This document shows positions 26,569 through 41,959 of a stretch of 64,000 nt of DNA, piece after piece. Origin of the DNA: Pseudofabraea citricarpa (taxonomy: Eukaryota; Ascomycota; Leotiomycetes; Helotiales; Dermateaceae); contig JAPWGK010000014.1 in assembly GCA_029641185.1 (NCBI GenBank), forward strand, positions 496,001 through 560,000, in the 5' to 3' direction. The number at the start of each line of letters is the position of its first letter. The first letter of the stretch is position 1. Under the pieces are notes generated by a model. That model had not been told where the DNA came from. It worked only from the letters and a program-made list of their open reading frames with translations, and did no database searches. Made by a program: the position numbers and the translations under genes.

Positions 26569-29500
26569 CTAATAATTCTTTCTTTTTTAAGGAGTATTAA
26601 ATTAAATCGTATATTATATAAAGTAATATTATATAAGTATAATATTATAGATAATTATTACTAAGAAAGTATAAGTAACTAAGAAACTAAAGATAAATAC
26701 TTATAAACGCTAAACTTATAAATATAAGAAATATAAATAAAAAAATACTTAATATAAGAAAATAATCTACTAAATAAATATAAGAAAAATATTATATAAT
26801 ATTAGTAAGCCGTATACTAGGGTTCTAGAGGGTATTTCTAACTCGAGTAAACTATTAACTTTATCTCTTAATAAATAAAGCTAATAATTATATAAATTAA
26901 TATTTAGTAGTTATAAATTACCTTAAAAGTTAAGTAAATTACTTTATACTAAGTAAATTATTACTTAAGTAGCTACTTAGTCTCTTTATAATTATAAATA
27001 CCTAGGAATTTTCTACTTAATCTCTTTTTTCCTTTCCTATTAATAACTAAACTTTATTTCTCTCTTTTTTATATTTATAACTAATTATTTACCTCTCTTC
27101 TTTTCTTTTCTCTCTTTAACTTCGTATATATTACTCTTATATTATATACCTTTACCTTAGACGTATTTTAGGTTACTAACTTAGTCTTATAAAAAATATA
27201 ATATCTAATTATAAAGAGGATCTTAATTTTCTTAATATAATTAATTATAATAACTTTAAAGATTTTATTCTAGAAATATAAGATTATACGTTTAATATAT
27301 ATAATAAAAGAATAACTCGAATTTACCCTTAGTACTCTTAGCTACTTATTATCTATTATTTTATTATTATTTATTATTTAGCTAAATCTAATCGCGTTTT
27401 CTAATAATAATACTTCTAAAATATTTTATATAAAGTTATTATTCTTACTATTACTAGAAGGTATAATCTAGTTAGTATATATATTAATTAGACTTATTCT
27501 TAATATATTCTTAGACTTCTAGTTTAATCTTAGTAGAAAGTAGATTATTCTCTAATAAACTAATAATATATTATATATATTTCTAGTAATTATTATAAGC
27601 CTTACTTCTTATTTTATTTTATATACGAACTTAAGATTAGTAGTAAAATATATAAAGAATACCTAGTAAGCTAATCTAGTAATTACTATAAATATTATAA
27701 GTTTATTTCTAAATAATCCTTTTATATTTTATAATTAATTAACTTTTAGGTAATAGTTTCTTTCTTATTAGGTTTATAAGCTATAATAAATTCGTATAAT
27801 ATTCCTTATTAAGATCTCTCTAGTAAATATTATCCTAGTACTTATAAATACTCTAGTCTTACTCTTACTAATCTTATTATATAAGTAGAAGTTATAGCTA
27901 TTATATAATATATATATTAGAAGGCTTATCTTATTACTTTAACCTAGTCTTTTAATAAAAAGGAAGATTCTCTTTATAACTTAGTTCGTATATCCTCTAG
28001 TAATAAGAATACTATTAACTTTATTAATACTTAGACTAGTTTAGAGAATAATAATAATAATAATAATAGTTCTAGTAATAATAATACTTATAAGAGCGAA
28101 AGCTTTATCTTATAATTTAATTTTCCTTTTACTTAGCTTTTTATTTTCGTATAAAGAATAATACTTATTTACTTTTCCTAATTTTAAATAAATAAATATT
28201 CAAATAAGTAACTAAAAATATAAACGAAAATAAATTCTAAAAATAAAATTAATATAATAATATATAAAAATTCTTATCTTCTAGTTATTTTTTTTCTCTT
28301 TTAACTTACTTATTAATTCGTATAAAGATTTTATTATTATTAAGGAATTTTTTAAGAGTATTATTAGCTTTCTTCTTTATTATAATATTAGCTAAATTAT
28401 TAAGTCTATTTATTTAATAAACTTTTATAAGCTTTTTTCTCTTATATAATTAATATAATATTATAATATTAATTATTAGGTATTTCTCCTTAGTAGTTCT
28501 AAGCTTTATAAGATATTCGTATAATAAGTACGAATTAGTATATATAATTATAGGTCTTAGTAGGAGGTTTAATTATAATATTATTTTATTAATTATATTA
28601 CTAATAATAATAATAATATTAACTCCTATTATTATATTATAGATTTCTAATATAAGTATACTCCTTATAACTCTCTTATTTTTTATATTACTCTAGTAGA
28701 TTATATTTCTTCTAAGAATAAACTTATTTAGTTCGTATATAAATAAAAGAGTTATTAAATCTTATTTTATTATTATTTAAGATTCGGTTACTAGTAAAAT
28801 AATAAACCTAAGTTAAGAACTTAGGTTCTTATTATTTATAAATAACTTATCTATAAATATAAATAACTTTATATAAGATAAGTTAAGAGGGATATAATAG
28901 ATTCCTTAATCTAAGTTACTTATCTATTACTTTAAACAAGCGTTTAATTTTATAATTTCTATAAGAATTAGCTTCTAATATTAAGTAATAATAAAAAGAT
29001 TAAAAGTAGCTTTAGGTTAGTAAATACTTATTATATACGTATCTTAGGTATACTACTATTAGTAATTCTCTTAACTAAAAGATAAATCTAAGTTAATAAG
29101 TTATATCTTCTTACTTTATCTTTTTTAGAATAATAATAAGAAATTATTATAATTTTATTAAAGGATATATCTATTAAATATTAGAGATATTTTATACGTA
29201 AGTATTTCTAATAATTTTACTAAGAAATTAGCTTTTTTTAGCTCCTTTTCCTCTTAGTTAATAAATATATTATTACCTAAGATTAATATATTATTAGTTT
29301 ATATACTTATAATTCTAAAAGCTTTAGAATTAGAAATAAGTAGGTATAAATTATACGTAGATATTTATATCTATAATTAATTAATATAATACTTATAATA
29401 TATTATCTACTAATATATACTTGCCTCTAAAATATTATATAATAGCTTTCTTATTATTATAATTATATCTTTTAGGTATTAATATTAGATCTCTTTTAAT

Positions 29501-32314
29501 AGGTATATAAAGATCTAATAAGCTAAATCTATAATAAACTAAATATATACTTAGGTAATATTATAATAATAAAGGGTATATTCGTATAAATTAAGTAAGA
29601 TAATAAGAGTAATAAGTAAGCGTTAGTTTACTCTTTAGATTATTAGTAACTAAGTTAATACGAATTACTTTCTTATATTATTATAAGCTTAAATAATATA
29701 ATAGGTTTTTTTATATAAAGTTATTATTTCCTTTCCTTTTACTTTATATATTAACTAGGAGTTAAAAATCCTTTCTTTATATTATTATAAATTAAATCTA
29801 ATAAATTCGAAAATATTATTTATAATTAATTCTTTAACTTTCTTTCTAGTAAATTTCTTAAACGATTACCTAGGTATTATAATAATACCTAACTCCTAAA
29901 GTTATCTTAAAAGCTTAAGATTATTAATCTTCTTATAAGTTAGATATACTAATAATATTACTTATCTTATATTACTTATACTTTATACGAGCTAGAATAA
30001 CTTATTAGAGGGATATTATATATAAGAAAATAAAAATTAGACTATAGAATTCTTATTAGACTTCTTATTATTATAAGAAATTCCTTTATTAAGAGAACGG
30101 ATTAATTTTTATAATAATATAACTATTAGTATAAATCTTAGTTATATAAGTATTATATAGATTTACTTAATCTAGGTAATATCTTCTAGTACTTATAATT
30201 TTATCTTTTAGTTATTTTTTACTCTTAATATAAGCCTTATATTCTTATAATTAACTTCTTAGGATTAGCTATCTTATAACTTTAAGTTAAAAGGTTTTAT
30301 AATAATTAAATAAAAATTTGTTAGGCTATAAAATATATTAATAATATAAGTCTTACTTATAATACTAATTAATTTATATAATCCTTTTTAACCTTATTTT
30401 TCTCTTTATATTAGGATATCCGATTATAATAATAATAATATTATTAAGTTTATATAAGGGTTATTTTATATAACTAATATCTTTTTAATTAATTACTAGA
30501 CGTAAAAGTATTTAATTTCTTATATTACTAGGTTTACTATCTTTTTACGCTTTATTATAAATATAATTAGGGTATTATCTTAGCTTATTCTTAGGTAGAT
30601 ATTAAAAATAAATAATATAAATATTAGTTTATTAGGTCTTATAAAATTATTAATAGCTTTTATAGCTATTTAAAAAATAATATTCTTATTAATATATTTA
30701 TCTTTTAATTTTATATAAAGTATTTTATACGTATATTATAAAGATATATAATATCTTTTTATTTTCTTAATATTATTATAAGCTTTTATAAGAACTTTCT
30801 TAGTCTTAGTTATTATTACTAATATATTTTATTAAAACTTAGATACTATAAAGTTTATACTAGTATTATATATAAAGAAATCTAGTAAACTAAGGTATAT
30901 ATTAATTTATAATATATAAAGTATATTTTATATAATTTCTACTTTTATATCCTTTAGAAATTTTATTATATTAAATAATATTACTTTATTAATTATATAT
31001 ATTACTAGTTTTTTATCTAAATATATAATATTAATTACTACTAAATAATTAAAATTTATATCTTCCTTAATAGTAAATTTAAATCGCTCTAGTAATTTAG
31101 AATAAATTTAATAATACTTATAAAATTTTATAAGGTTCTTAAGTATTAGAATCTTAAAATCTTAATCTACTTTCTTAAGAATTTCTACTAATCTTTATAT
31201 AAAGGGGTATCTAAATCTATAATATACCTAATAAAGCTTAGACTTTATTAGATAATATAATATAATTACCTTTAGTTAGTCTAATAATATAAATAGATAT
31301 TCTTATTTTTATATTAAAGATATAATTTTCTTACCCTAAATAAAGATATTTTATAGGTTATTAATTTATATAAATATCTTATTTATATCTTATATATAAA
31401 ATAAAAATAATATTAAGACTAATATAATATAAAATATAATATTTTTAATTAGTATTTTAAGGTTAATAATTTCTTTTATTATTAAGAGTTTCTTCCTAAA
31501 GTATATAATATTACTCTTATTATTTATATATAATTATAAGTTTAGGTATTATTATTATAATACCTAAAACTAGGATTCTCTTATTATTAAGATCCCTAAT
31601 ACTCTTATATCTAGTATAATATCTTAGAATATCTTTAATAAATATCTACTTTTATTAATATAATTATTTATTTTATATATAGCTAGCTCTTCTATTAATT
31701 TTATTTAAGAACTAAGAATATCTTATCTTATAAGAAAATAACTTATCTTCTAGTTATCTAAGATTATCTTAATAGATTATATATTATCTTTAATAAAATC
31801 GATTAAGAAATATTCGTATAAAGACTTTTCTTTCTTTATCTTAGTCTAATATACCTAGGTATTAATAGAATATTTACTTTTATTTATTATTCTTATAACC
31901 TAAATAAGTATCTTACTTATTATTCTTAAGCTACTAGTAAAAATAATAAATATATTAAATTATTATATCTTCTTATTAAAAGAGGGTTTAGTATTAGAAT
32001 AATCCTTATATAAAGTAAGTAATCCTTTAAAATTAATTAAAAACTAGTTAAATTTATTATCTTAGATATATTAGTTTTAAGATTTATAATATATATATAC
32101 CTTAGTTCGTTTTTTATTTATATAATTACTTAACTAATACCCTAGCTTTTAGTATATATAATATTTTTAGTTATTATTAAATTTTCTTTTATCTTTTTAA
32201 TCCTCTTAGAAACTTCTCTTTTTTTTAAATTAACTAAAATTTAATAGTTTATTATACTTTATATAATCTTAGTAATATTAGTTTTAGTTATTATACTTTT
32301 AATTAATCTAGTAT

Positions 32315-32616
32315 TATAATAAGGTGATAAATATTAGGGCGTATTCGAATTTATAATATTATAAACGTAACTAGTAACTAATATAATATATATAATTACG
32401 TATAAGGTATATTTAGTAATTAAATTAATAGTTATAAAGGTAAGAGATAAAAGAAATAATTAATTAACTATTATAATAAAATATAAATTAATTATATATA
32501 ACTCTTAGAACGCTTAAAAAGTACTTATAAAGCCCTTATATAATAATACCTAAGATAATAATAACTTTTTATAAAAGTAAAAAAAATAATAAAATTAAGT
32601 ATATAATCTTATTATA
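32315..32616 (-). repeat. 3' LTR of element A, right copy
   Basis: 302 bp. On + it starts TATAATAAGG and ends CTTATTATA. It is the reverse complement of 23572-23872, and the adjoining internal bases also match the left copy. Confidence 0.82.
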
Positions 32617-33399
32617 TTCGTTCCTTATATAATAGCCTTTCTTATAATATTATTAGGTATCTCTTATCTTTAATAAATTAAAGTTAAAGTATAAGATATA
32701 TATCTTTTATAACTCTAGGTTATTATAATTTACTCTTCTAATTATCTCCTAAAAGATAATCTTATAACTCTTAGATTACTTTTCCCTTATAATAAATAAA
32801 CTTATATTCTTCTAATAAATACTCCTAATAACTAGTTAAGTTATTCTTAGCTCGGATCTCTTATAAGAATTATTACTCTTAATATAAAACTAAGCGTTTT
32901 AATTATAAAAAATCCCTTAACTTAAGATATAAAGTTATAATTCTCTTTTCTCTTCGTTTAAATATATTATAAACTCTAATATTTATTATTTTTATTTTCT
33001 AAAGATTAATTTAATATTATATTCTTCCTTTTAATTATAATTATAATATCTATCTTTTATTATACGAAAAAAGAGTATTTTAGCTAAATTATCTCTTACT
33101 TATAAATTCTTTCGCTTTTTTTATTTAAACTAAAATAAAATACCTTTATAACTTTAATTTTATAATATCTTATTAAGTCTTTATTATTCTCTTCTTTTAA
33201 TCTCTAATATATTTATTTCTCTTCTTTTAGATCTAGTAAATCCTTTTATAATCTTCGTTTTTAGTTCTTAAATTATCTATTATTAACCTTATTATATAAG
33301 TTAATAATACGTATTAATTTACCTTTATACTAATTATTTCTTATATTATAGCCTTAATCTAAGTATAAAACTCCTAATCTTATTCCTAAGAAACTAGCT

Positions 33400-36030
33400 A
33401 TAAATTATTTTAATATAATAAGTTTATTTTTCTTCTTCTTATTATCTTTTATAAAAGCTTAATAAGGGTTCGTATAATTAACTATAAGCGCTTATATTAA
33501 ATATAAGGACTTATTATTATAATAAAAGATAATATATATACTAGTATTCTTTTATATAAGTTTTCTATTTTATCTTATTTTATAAAAGTTTTATTAGATT
33601 ATCTTATAAAAGATAAATAATATTTTATTAAGGTATTTTATATACTAAGTAATTATAAGAATACTTATTATTTTAAATAAGTATACGCTCTAAATTATTA
33701 TATCTAAGCTTAAGCTAACTCTTATATAGATTATTTTTATCCTAAAAGAGAAGATAATTATAAATACTAATAAGTTAATAAATATATATTTTAACTTAGT
33801 TCTAATACCCTTAGATTTTATTATCTTATATAATACTCTTAATAAGCTTAAGGATAAGCTTTATCTTACTAAATAATAAGCTATCTTTAAGCTAATAATA
33901 AAGTATTAATATAAACTTTATATAAAGCTAGGCTTACTTAAATATTCTTTTACTTTTAATAATTTAGTTATCTCTAATAATCCTAAGAATATATAACTTA
34001 TAAAATAAGAGGCTATTAATAAAGTAGCCTAATAATAAGCTAAGACTCTTATAATCTTAGAGTATAATTACTTCTTATTTAATATACTTAATAATAAAGA
34101 TAAAATAATAACCTTTATTTTTAAAGTTTTATATAATATATTTCTAAAAAAGAATTTACTCTAGGTATTAAAAGATACGTATTATAAATTAGGTTTACTT
34201 AATAATACTTAAAATCTTTTACTAGAATACTACGATTATCTAATTATTATTTATAAGTCTTATTATATTATTTTTATAAAACTTATATTTATTTTTATAA
34301 GTTCCTTAGCCTTATTATTTATTATCTAACTATTAACTCTAATCTTAGGAGAAAATTCTAAGTTAGGAAGATAAAAAAGAGATTATATCTAATATCTTAT
34401 TTAATTTCTTAAATAAGAATAAGTTAAAGGTAAGAAAATACTTTTATAATTACTTAAAAAAGATCTTAACTTTATAAAAAAGCCTTTATACTAAGGAATA
34501 AGAAAAAAAGCTCTAGTTTATTAATTACCTTCTAGTAAGTTTATTTTTCTATTTAATAAGACCTTACTAAGTATTAACTAAGTATTTATAAAACTTAATA
34601 TATAATATAAAGAACTTATTTTATATTTATTAAAAGAAAAAGGTTATTATTAGTAATCTTAAGTTTATTTAGAAGAAGCTTCTAAAATTTATAGGTATTA
34701 TCCTAGAAAATTAGGTTTATAATTTAAAGTAATATTTAAACTTTATAGTTAAGAAAATTACTCTAGTAACTCTTAAGTTAAAAGATAATTAATTATTAAG
34801 TAATATAAGCTTTTTATTTACTAGTATTTTAACTCCTAGTTATTAGACTTAATTATAAAGTTAGGTTTTAACTTAGCCTTTTATTTCTAATATTAAGATT
34901 ATATTACTTATTATTTTAACTAGATTAAAAGGAGATTAGTTTAATATTTTAATTAAGAAGTATAAGTAGTTATATTATTAGGTTAAGTTATACCTATTTT
35001 TATAAGCTAAAAAAAAGGATAATAAGATTATAACTTTAAAAAACCTAGTTATAAATCTAAAGGATAATATAAGTACTTCTAAGAATATTATTACTCTTTT
35101 AGTTAATAAAAGTATTAACCCCTTTAATACTAGTAACTTTAATCGTATTAATAAAGTTATTAATTAATAAGCTAAGGATATAAGTATAAATATTAATAGT
35201 AATTCCTATAATAAAGATAATAACTAAGAAGAAAAAGAAGAAAAAAAATCCCTTTTTATTTCCTTATCTTATAAAATATACTCTTAGTAAGGGATCCTTA
35301 TATATCTAAAGAATACTCTAAAGCGTTCTTTTAGTCCTAATAATAACTAGATCTCTTTACCTTTAAAATAATTATATTATAATACTTCTAATATTACCTT
35401 TACTTTTTTATTATCTTTTAGAAAGCTAAAAGCTCTTATAAAATTATTCTTATATTCTCTTTATATTAAGAGAGCCTTTTTTTACGCTTATTATATTACT
35501 TAATTATTCTTATCTTTTAGGTAATAAATATTATTCTTATATTATTAGTTCTAATTACTTAAAATATTATATTTATATAAGTAATTTATTCTTAACTTAT
35601 ATAATCTTAGCTAATATTATCCTAGCCTAAGTATCTTAATAAGCTAGATATTTTTATTCTTAAGATTCGAAATAAGATATTTATATTATATTATCTTTAT
35701 AATACTAAGAATAAAAAGAATAAAATAACTAAGGGACTAGATAAGTACTTAAATAATCTTTAGATTTTAGTTAATATTATATATAATTTAAAACAGATTA
35801 TACTAGTAATTTATAATCGCTTTTATAAGAAGAACCTTCTATTATTTCCTAAGGGTTACTTAAAGCTTTATAAAGCTTATAAAAAGTATAATAAAGCTCT
35901 AGAGGTTCTTAAGAAGGTTAATCGTATAAAGAAAAAGCTTATTATTAATACTTTTATTATTATTATTCTTATATTTACCTTTATTATTACTTTTATTAAA
36001 CCTAGTAATAATAATAATTAAGATAAGTTA
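33400..36030 (+). pseudogene. Antisense additional ORF of element A, right copy (function unknown)
   Basis: Counterpart of the minus-strand frame at 20180-22800, here on +. Over about 2.6 kb one frame can be followed in which almost all stops are TAA/TAG. The C-terminal third has a run of Asn/Glu/Lys (about 35,180-35,250). The end carries N-R-F-Y-K-K-N-L-L-L-F-P-K-G-Y, Y-K-A-Y-K-K-Y-N-K-A-L and K-K-V-N-R-I-K-K-K (about 35,815-35,940). Conservation of the frame in both copies argues for a real coding region that was present before RIP. The product would be some 800-900 residues. I recognise no domain. Confidence 0.5.
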
Positions 36031-36629
36031 ATCTACCTTTATAATAACTTTAATAAGTTTAAGGAGTTTACTAAGAAGATTTTATATACGATTTAAGAGT
36101 CCTAATAAGAAATCCTTTTATATTTTACTTTTATAAAGTTTTTACTTAAGCGTTTATAATAATAAATTATTTCTAGGTTTAAGAATTCTTATTTTTTAAT
36201 ACTTAGTCTTATATATAATTATACGTTTAGATAAATAAATAGATTTATACTTATAAAATTAAAGTATTATTTTACTTAATAATTTATAATATTTATATCT
36301 TATATTTATATAAATTTTATTTAAAACTATTTAAAGAATTACCTAGGTAGACTTATTAATAATACCTAGAATACTTAATATATACTTAGTAAGAACTCCT
36401 AGAGTCTTATTATAACTTTTAATCCCTAAAAGATTTTTTATAATTTAAGGACTTTCTTCTTTTTCCTCTTATATATTAGTCGTCCCCTAATTACAAAAAA
36501 GAAATTTAAATAAAGAAATAATACTTAAATTAAGAAAATAAAATTAAACTTAAACGAATAATATATAAAAATAATAATAATAATATAAAAGGAAATTTAT
36601 TAGTAAAATATTAAATAAAAAGAGTTACT

Positions 36630-39600
36630 AAAAGATATTTAAACCTTAAATCGAATATAATTCTTCCTTTAAAATACTAGGTATTAAAACGCTATAAATT
36701 AAGCTATAAATAAAGAAGATACTCTAGAAAAAAGCGTCTTACTCTCGGTTTTTTATATATTATTATTAGTATATTATAACTAATTTCTTACCTTATTATT
36801 ATTACTAGCTTCTTTTTATATAAAATTAATTCTTATTATTTATTAAGTTCTTATTATCTAAAAATCTCTTTTATATAAGTAACTTATATAATTACTTAGG
36901 ATTATATAATAAGAGTTTTTTCTAGTATTTTTTTTTTAGTATCTTTAATAATTATATTAATCTTATTATTACTAGCTTTCTTTAAAGAGGTTTCTTATAT
37001 ATTATCTTACTAACTTATCTTAGCTAATACTTAGGAAGTTAGCCTAGGATTATTAGGCTACTCTTATAACTACGTAGGTATTTTTAAAGGATTAGGTAAG
37101 TTATTAGTAAGCTTTATCTTAAGGCTTAGTAAGAGTTTATTAGGGTCTCTAAGATCTAAACGTATTAATATTCTAATAATAATCTTATCTTTAGAAGACT
37201 TAATATTATTAGTAAAAATATAAATACTTTCTTTTTAAATAAATTTTTTTAATTTATATCTTATATAAGTATTATAAAAAGAAGTTATATTTATTTTATT
37301 AAGCTAATAGGTATCCTTCTTATTATTAGCCTTTAAAATTATATATAAGCCTCTTTACCTAAAATTAAGCGCTTATTATTTTAATATATTAGCTTCTTAT
37401 ATAATATTAAATACGAGAATAATATTTCTCTTTAAGGAATAATTCTTTTTATAAGATATAATTATAGTTAATAGCTTCTTTTAATTCTTAGTATTTATAT
37501 TACTTTATTAGTAGGACCTCTAGTATATATTTATTATAAATTTCAAGTTACTTAATATATAAAATAATTAAAAACTTTTTATTTATCTTCTTAATTAGGT
37601 TTTACCTTAGATACTATTATATTAGGTATTTACTTTTAATAATAAGTATAACCTTAAAGCTAAACTATAAATAAAATATAATAAGCCTTATAAGAGCTCT
37701 TATTATAATATTATTTATAAAGTAGATCTTCTTAATATACCTTAGCTAGTTCTTAAATATCTTATTTATAATCTTAGAAAAAGTTACCTTTATATTAAAG
37801 TAGCTTCTTTTAATTAAGTCTTAAGTATAAGAATTATAAATACTTACTTATATCTTAATAAACTTAAGCTTAGATATAAGATTATTAAGGCTTCCTTAGT
37901 TCTTAGGCCTTCTATTAATAATAAAAATCTTAAATATATTATAAATATAAAAAATATTCTTTTTAATAAAAGTAATAATATAAGTAGAATTTATCTTAGA
38001 AATAATACGTCTTATAATTATACCTAATACCTTCTTATATATATTAATAATAAAAGACTTCCTTATACTTAATAAGAGATTAATAATATCTAGATATTAT
38101 TTATAATATATATATAATATTTTAGTTATATAAATTATCTTATAAGTAATATTATATAACCTAAATTAATACTAGGGATATAATATTATATATACTTTTA
38201 CTTACTTATAATATTCCTCTTAGAAGTAATATTTTATTATCTTTATATATATTATCTCTTATCTCTTATATATCTTTTTATTATATAAGTTCTTAATAAT
38301 ATTTACTTATTCTTTTAGATTATTAATAATATATTATTTATATCTACTCCTAGTAAGTCTTTATTATAATACGCTTTAGTATACTTAGAATCCTATAATA
38401 TATTATTAAAATACTAATTATTTTTCGTTTCTAATATTAGTTAGTCTCTTAAGAGTTATAAGAAATATTATAATTTATTTTAACTTAAGGTTTTATTTAC
38501 CCTAGAGGATAATACTTATTTTAGCGTTCGAGTAAGTATAAGATCTTAAAATAAGTATTATTTAAAGAAAGCTAAGTTAAAAGATAATATAATTATTAAT
38601 TTTTTCTTCTTACTTTTTATCTTTAAGTTCCTTTTTTATAATAAGATAATAAGATAATATATTTATAGCTTTATTTTTCTTACTAGGTATATATATAATC
38701 TTAAAGTTAAATAACCGAATCTAAGTAATTTATCTTATTAATAATATATTAGGTATATCTAAAATAATATTATTAAGCTAAGTAATAAATATATTAGTAT
38801 TTATCTTAAGAGTAAAATATACTCCTAATAATATATTCTTTTACTTTCTTAAGTATCTTAAGAATACTCTTTATACTTACGTTTAATAATATTATAATTA
38901 TACTTAGCTAGATTTTATATCCTAACTTATATTTACTTAGATATCTCTTCTTATTTTTATTATCCTAAGAGAGTATATCTCCTAGTTATCTAGACTTATA
39001 TTAATAATAATATAAATTATTCTTACTTTAAGCTTATAATTAATTATAATAAGATAAGAAGCTTTTACTAATATCTTAATAAGCTTTAGTTTAGCCTTCT
39101 AGTATCTCTTATCTTACTTAAATATTATATTCTTTTTTAATAAATTATATAATAGCTTTATAATAAGTATAAAAGTTTTCGACCTAGATATAATAATATA
39201 TATAAATTCCTAAGAAGATATAAACCTCTTTTATATTAGTTAGATCTAGCTAATTAACTAGCTTTATAATCTTTATATTAATAAGCGATTTACTCTTAGG
39301 CTTATAAATAAATCTAATAACTTTAATATCTTTTATATAAAACTTAGACTTAGGACTAATAATTAAACCTACTCTCTTAAGCTTAAGTAATATCTTACTA
39401 AGGTTTTATATATATTTTATTATAAATTATTAAACTCTTAGAAGAACTTTTTTATTATTATATTATAAATAAGATCCTTTAATACTAATATTATTAAGAA
39501 ATAATTTAGTAATATAAGGATTTAGGAAAAAAGTACTTTAGATATAATATATATAAACTAAGCTATTAAATTTATTACGCCTTATATAAGAATAATAGCC

Positions 39601-40210
39601 CTTAGTAGTCTAATATTATTTATAAAGAAAGTAATTAAGTCTTTATTTTACTTAGCTAGTAAAATTTAATTATAACTAGAGAATAAATTAATTAGGCTAA
39701 TAATCTAAAGATATATAAACTCTTTTATAAAAGAATCTACTAATAAAAGAAGGTTAATATTTCTAATTATTATTATATTATACTTTATAATTATACTTAT
39801 AAGTTTATATTTATTTAGCTTTTCTTTTATAACTAGAAATTATAAGTTTTTATATAGACTTATAATAGCTTTCTAGTATATTATTAGTAATACGCTCGCT
39901 TATTATCTTATATATAATCTTATAAAGTCTCTTAGTAATTAGAAAGTTTTATACTTATTATATTTTATATAATATTATCTTAATTTCTTATAGCTTAGTA
40001 ACTTTAGCTTTATAAGTTCTTTTCTCTAATTAATTAAATAAGAATATTCTTTTTTTATTATAAAATATCTCTTAGAATATCTCTTTCTTTTTTAAGGTTA
40101 ATATATTACTTATAAATAAGCCTTATATTCTTTTTAGTATAAGTTTTTAGCTCTTTAGAAACTTTATATATTAAGGCTCGAATTAATTATTATAAGAACT
40201 TAGAATAACT
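36630..40210 (-). pseudogene. Reverse transcriptase, RNase H and integrase of element A right copy (uninterrupted)
   Basis: Reverse complement of the left copy's 9640-10568 plus 16910-19560, without the element B insertion; the empty insertion site is near 39,290. The catalytic F-L-D-D-I box reads F-L-N-N-I, with both Asp codons as AAT (39490-39495 on +). The RNase H end block with P-S-K-K-N-K-A-I-D lies near 38,670. It serves as the intact-order reference for the family although every frame has RIP-type stops. Confidence 0.75.
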
Positions 40211-41049
40211 AGTAGCTTTTTTATTAACTTAATAACTTTCTTCTAGTTATTAAGACTAGATAACTTAACTCTTATATTTTCTTTAAGATTTATAAGTTTT
40301 ATTTTTTAGGCTTTTCGCTTATAAAAAGTTAAGACTTCCCTTTCGTATCTTATCTTAAAAGAAGGAAGTATTATACCTTTATAAAGTACTTATAACCTTA
40401 ATAATCTTTTAAGACTAATAATATATAAACTACTTTTTAGGAAAAGAGAATTTTATAAAATCGCTTTTATTATTCTTTTACTCTTAGGTATCTTAGGCTT
40501 ACTTTCTAGTATTAAGGTTTCTAAGAGAACTAATAAAATATTTAGTAAGCTTCTAGTAAGTACTTATTAAGCTCTCTTAAGTCTTAGAGTTTTAACTAAG
40601 AAAACTTTCTTAAGCTTATAACTAGCTTAAGTATTTCTTAAATCTTCTTATATTTCTTTTATCTTAATAATAAATATAATAAAATATTAGCCTTCTTATT
40701 TACGTTTATATTTATAAGTATATTATAACTTTTATTATTTTCTTTATATTAGGCTTATTTTTTTCTCTTTTAGTAAGATTTCTTATATATATTTAAGAGA
40801 TTTATTTATATATCTCTTAACTTATTTCTCTTATAATAAATTAATATCTAGTTTTCTAAGTTACTTCTAGAATCTAAGTTATCCTTTAGATCTTATTATT
40901 ATATTACTTAGGTCTTAAACTTATAAGTAATAATATAAAGATATAAAAGCTTAATCTTACTAATATTATTATTAGTTATAATTTATATCTTATAATCCTT
41001 TTTTAAGCTTTATTCTAAGCTTACTTTTATCTTATATATAAATAGTTAC

Positions 41050-41447
41050 CTAAGTACTAAGTTATAATCTAATTATTATATTATATAAATATATAAGATT
41101 ACTTATATATTACTAATATCTAGTTATATATTATTATAAACCCTAAGAATTACTTAAGATATTCTCTTATAATTAATAGCTATAAGATTTTTTTTTTCCT
41201 AATACTAAGGCTAGCTTTTCTCTAGATATTATAAGTTATAATATTAATCTTAGTACTTATATTTATTATACTTATTACTTATATTAACTTTTAATTATTA
41301 TAATTATAAATAATAACTAGTAAGTATAAGTTATTAATATAATATAATAAAATATTAACTCTAGTAGTTATATTTTATATAAGAAAGCTTATACTTATAT
41401 AAAATCCTAGCTTTCTTAACCTTTAGTATATTAATTTAAATTATATT
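41050..41447 (-). pseudogene. Aspartic protease remnant of element A right copy
   Basis: Mirror of 8400-8800. The same mutated active-site triad codons (AAT ATA AGT on minus) are found near 41,255. Position between the gag side and reverse transcriptase fits a protease; boundaries are approximate. Confidence 0.45.
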
Positions 41448-41578
41448 ACTTAGAAGTTAATAATAGCTAATTCTTATAACTTAAGCTAGGTTTATTTAAT
41501 TAAAGATAAAAGCTTATTTATATATAAGTATAATTATCTAATTTATAATTATATATTATATTTTAAGTATCTTAGCTT

Positions 41579-41583
41579 ATAAG
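41579..41583 (+). repeat. Target-site duplication ATAAG, left side
   Basis: ATAAG directly precedes the 5' LTR of element B copy 2 and recurs at 47926-47930. Confidence 0.88.
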
Positions 41584-41931
41584 TATTATAATTCTTATAT
41601 AAGTTACTTAAGATATATGTTATATACTTACTTCTCTTATATATACTTTACTTATCTTATATTATAACTTATTAACCCTAATTATATAACTAGAAATTTA
41701 CTAAGTAAGGTAAATTATATATAACTTACCTTATATATTTATTTACCTAAGAATATATATAATAGAAGAATACTTAGAGAATAAATACTAGCGTAATAAG
41801 AAGAACTACTTATAGCTAGCTTCTTATATTTTCTTTCCTTTTCTTTCTTTTTCTCTTCTTATACTTAGATCTTTTATTATTAATTAGTTATATTAATCTC
41901 TTATTTACTTTATATTTTATATATTATAATA
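41584..41931 (+). repeat. 5' LTR of element B copy 2
   Basis: 348 bp, one base longer than the 347-bp LTRs of copy 1 because of an extra A in a GAAGAATAC stretch. It starts TATTATAATTC and ends TATTATAATA. Confidence 0.9.
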
Positions 41932-41959
41932 TTATCTAAGTATTACCTCTTTTACTTTT

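Larger units (their letters stand above)
23873..32314. other. Spacer between the inverted copies of element A: decayed, unclassified repeats
   Basis: 8.4 kb of RIP-type sequence not shared with elements A or B. From about 24,400 to 26,375 the + strand can be read in long runs broken mainly by TAA/TAG, with a Tyr/Asn/Gln-rich character; I recognise no family. The strand is pyrimidine-rich, unlike the interior of element B. A 193-bp dispersed repeat lies at 26376-26568. From 26,569 to 32,314 I see further decayed coding-like stretches on +, possibly of retroelement type, for example Y-E-L at about 29,990 in a context like a Copia integrase end, but no motif is firm. No intact gene, RNA gene or LTR pair could be defined. 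Confidence 0.6.
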
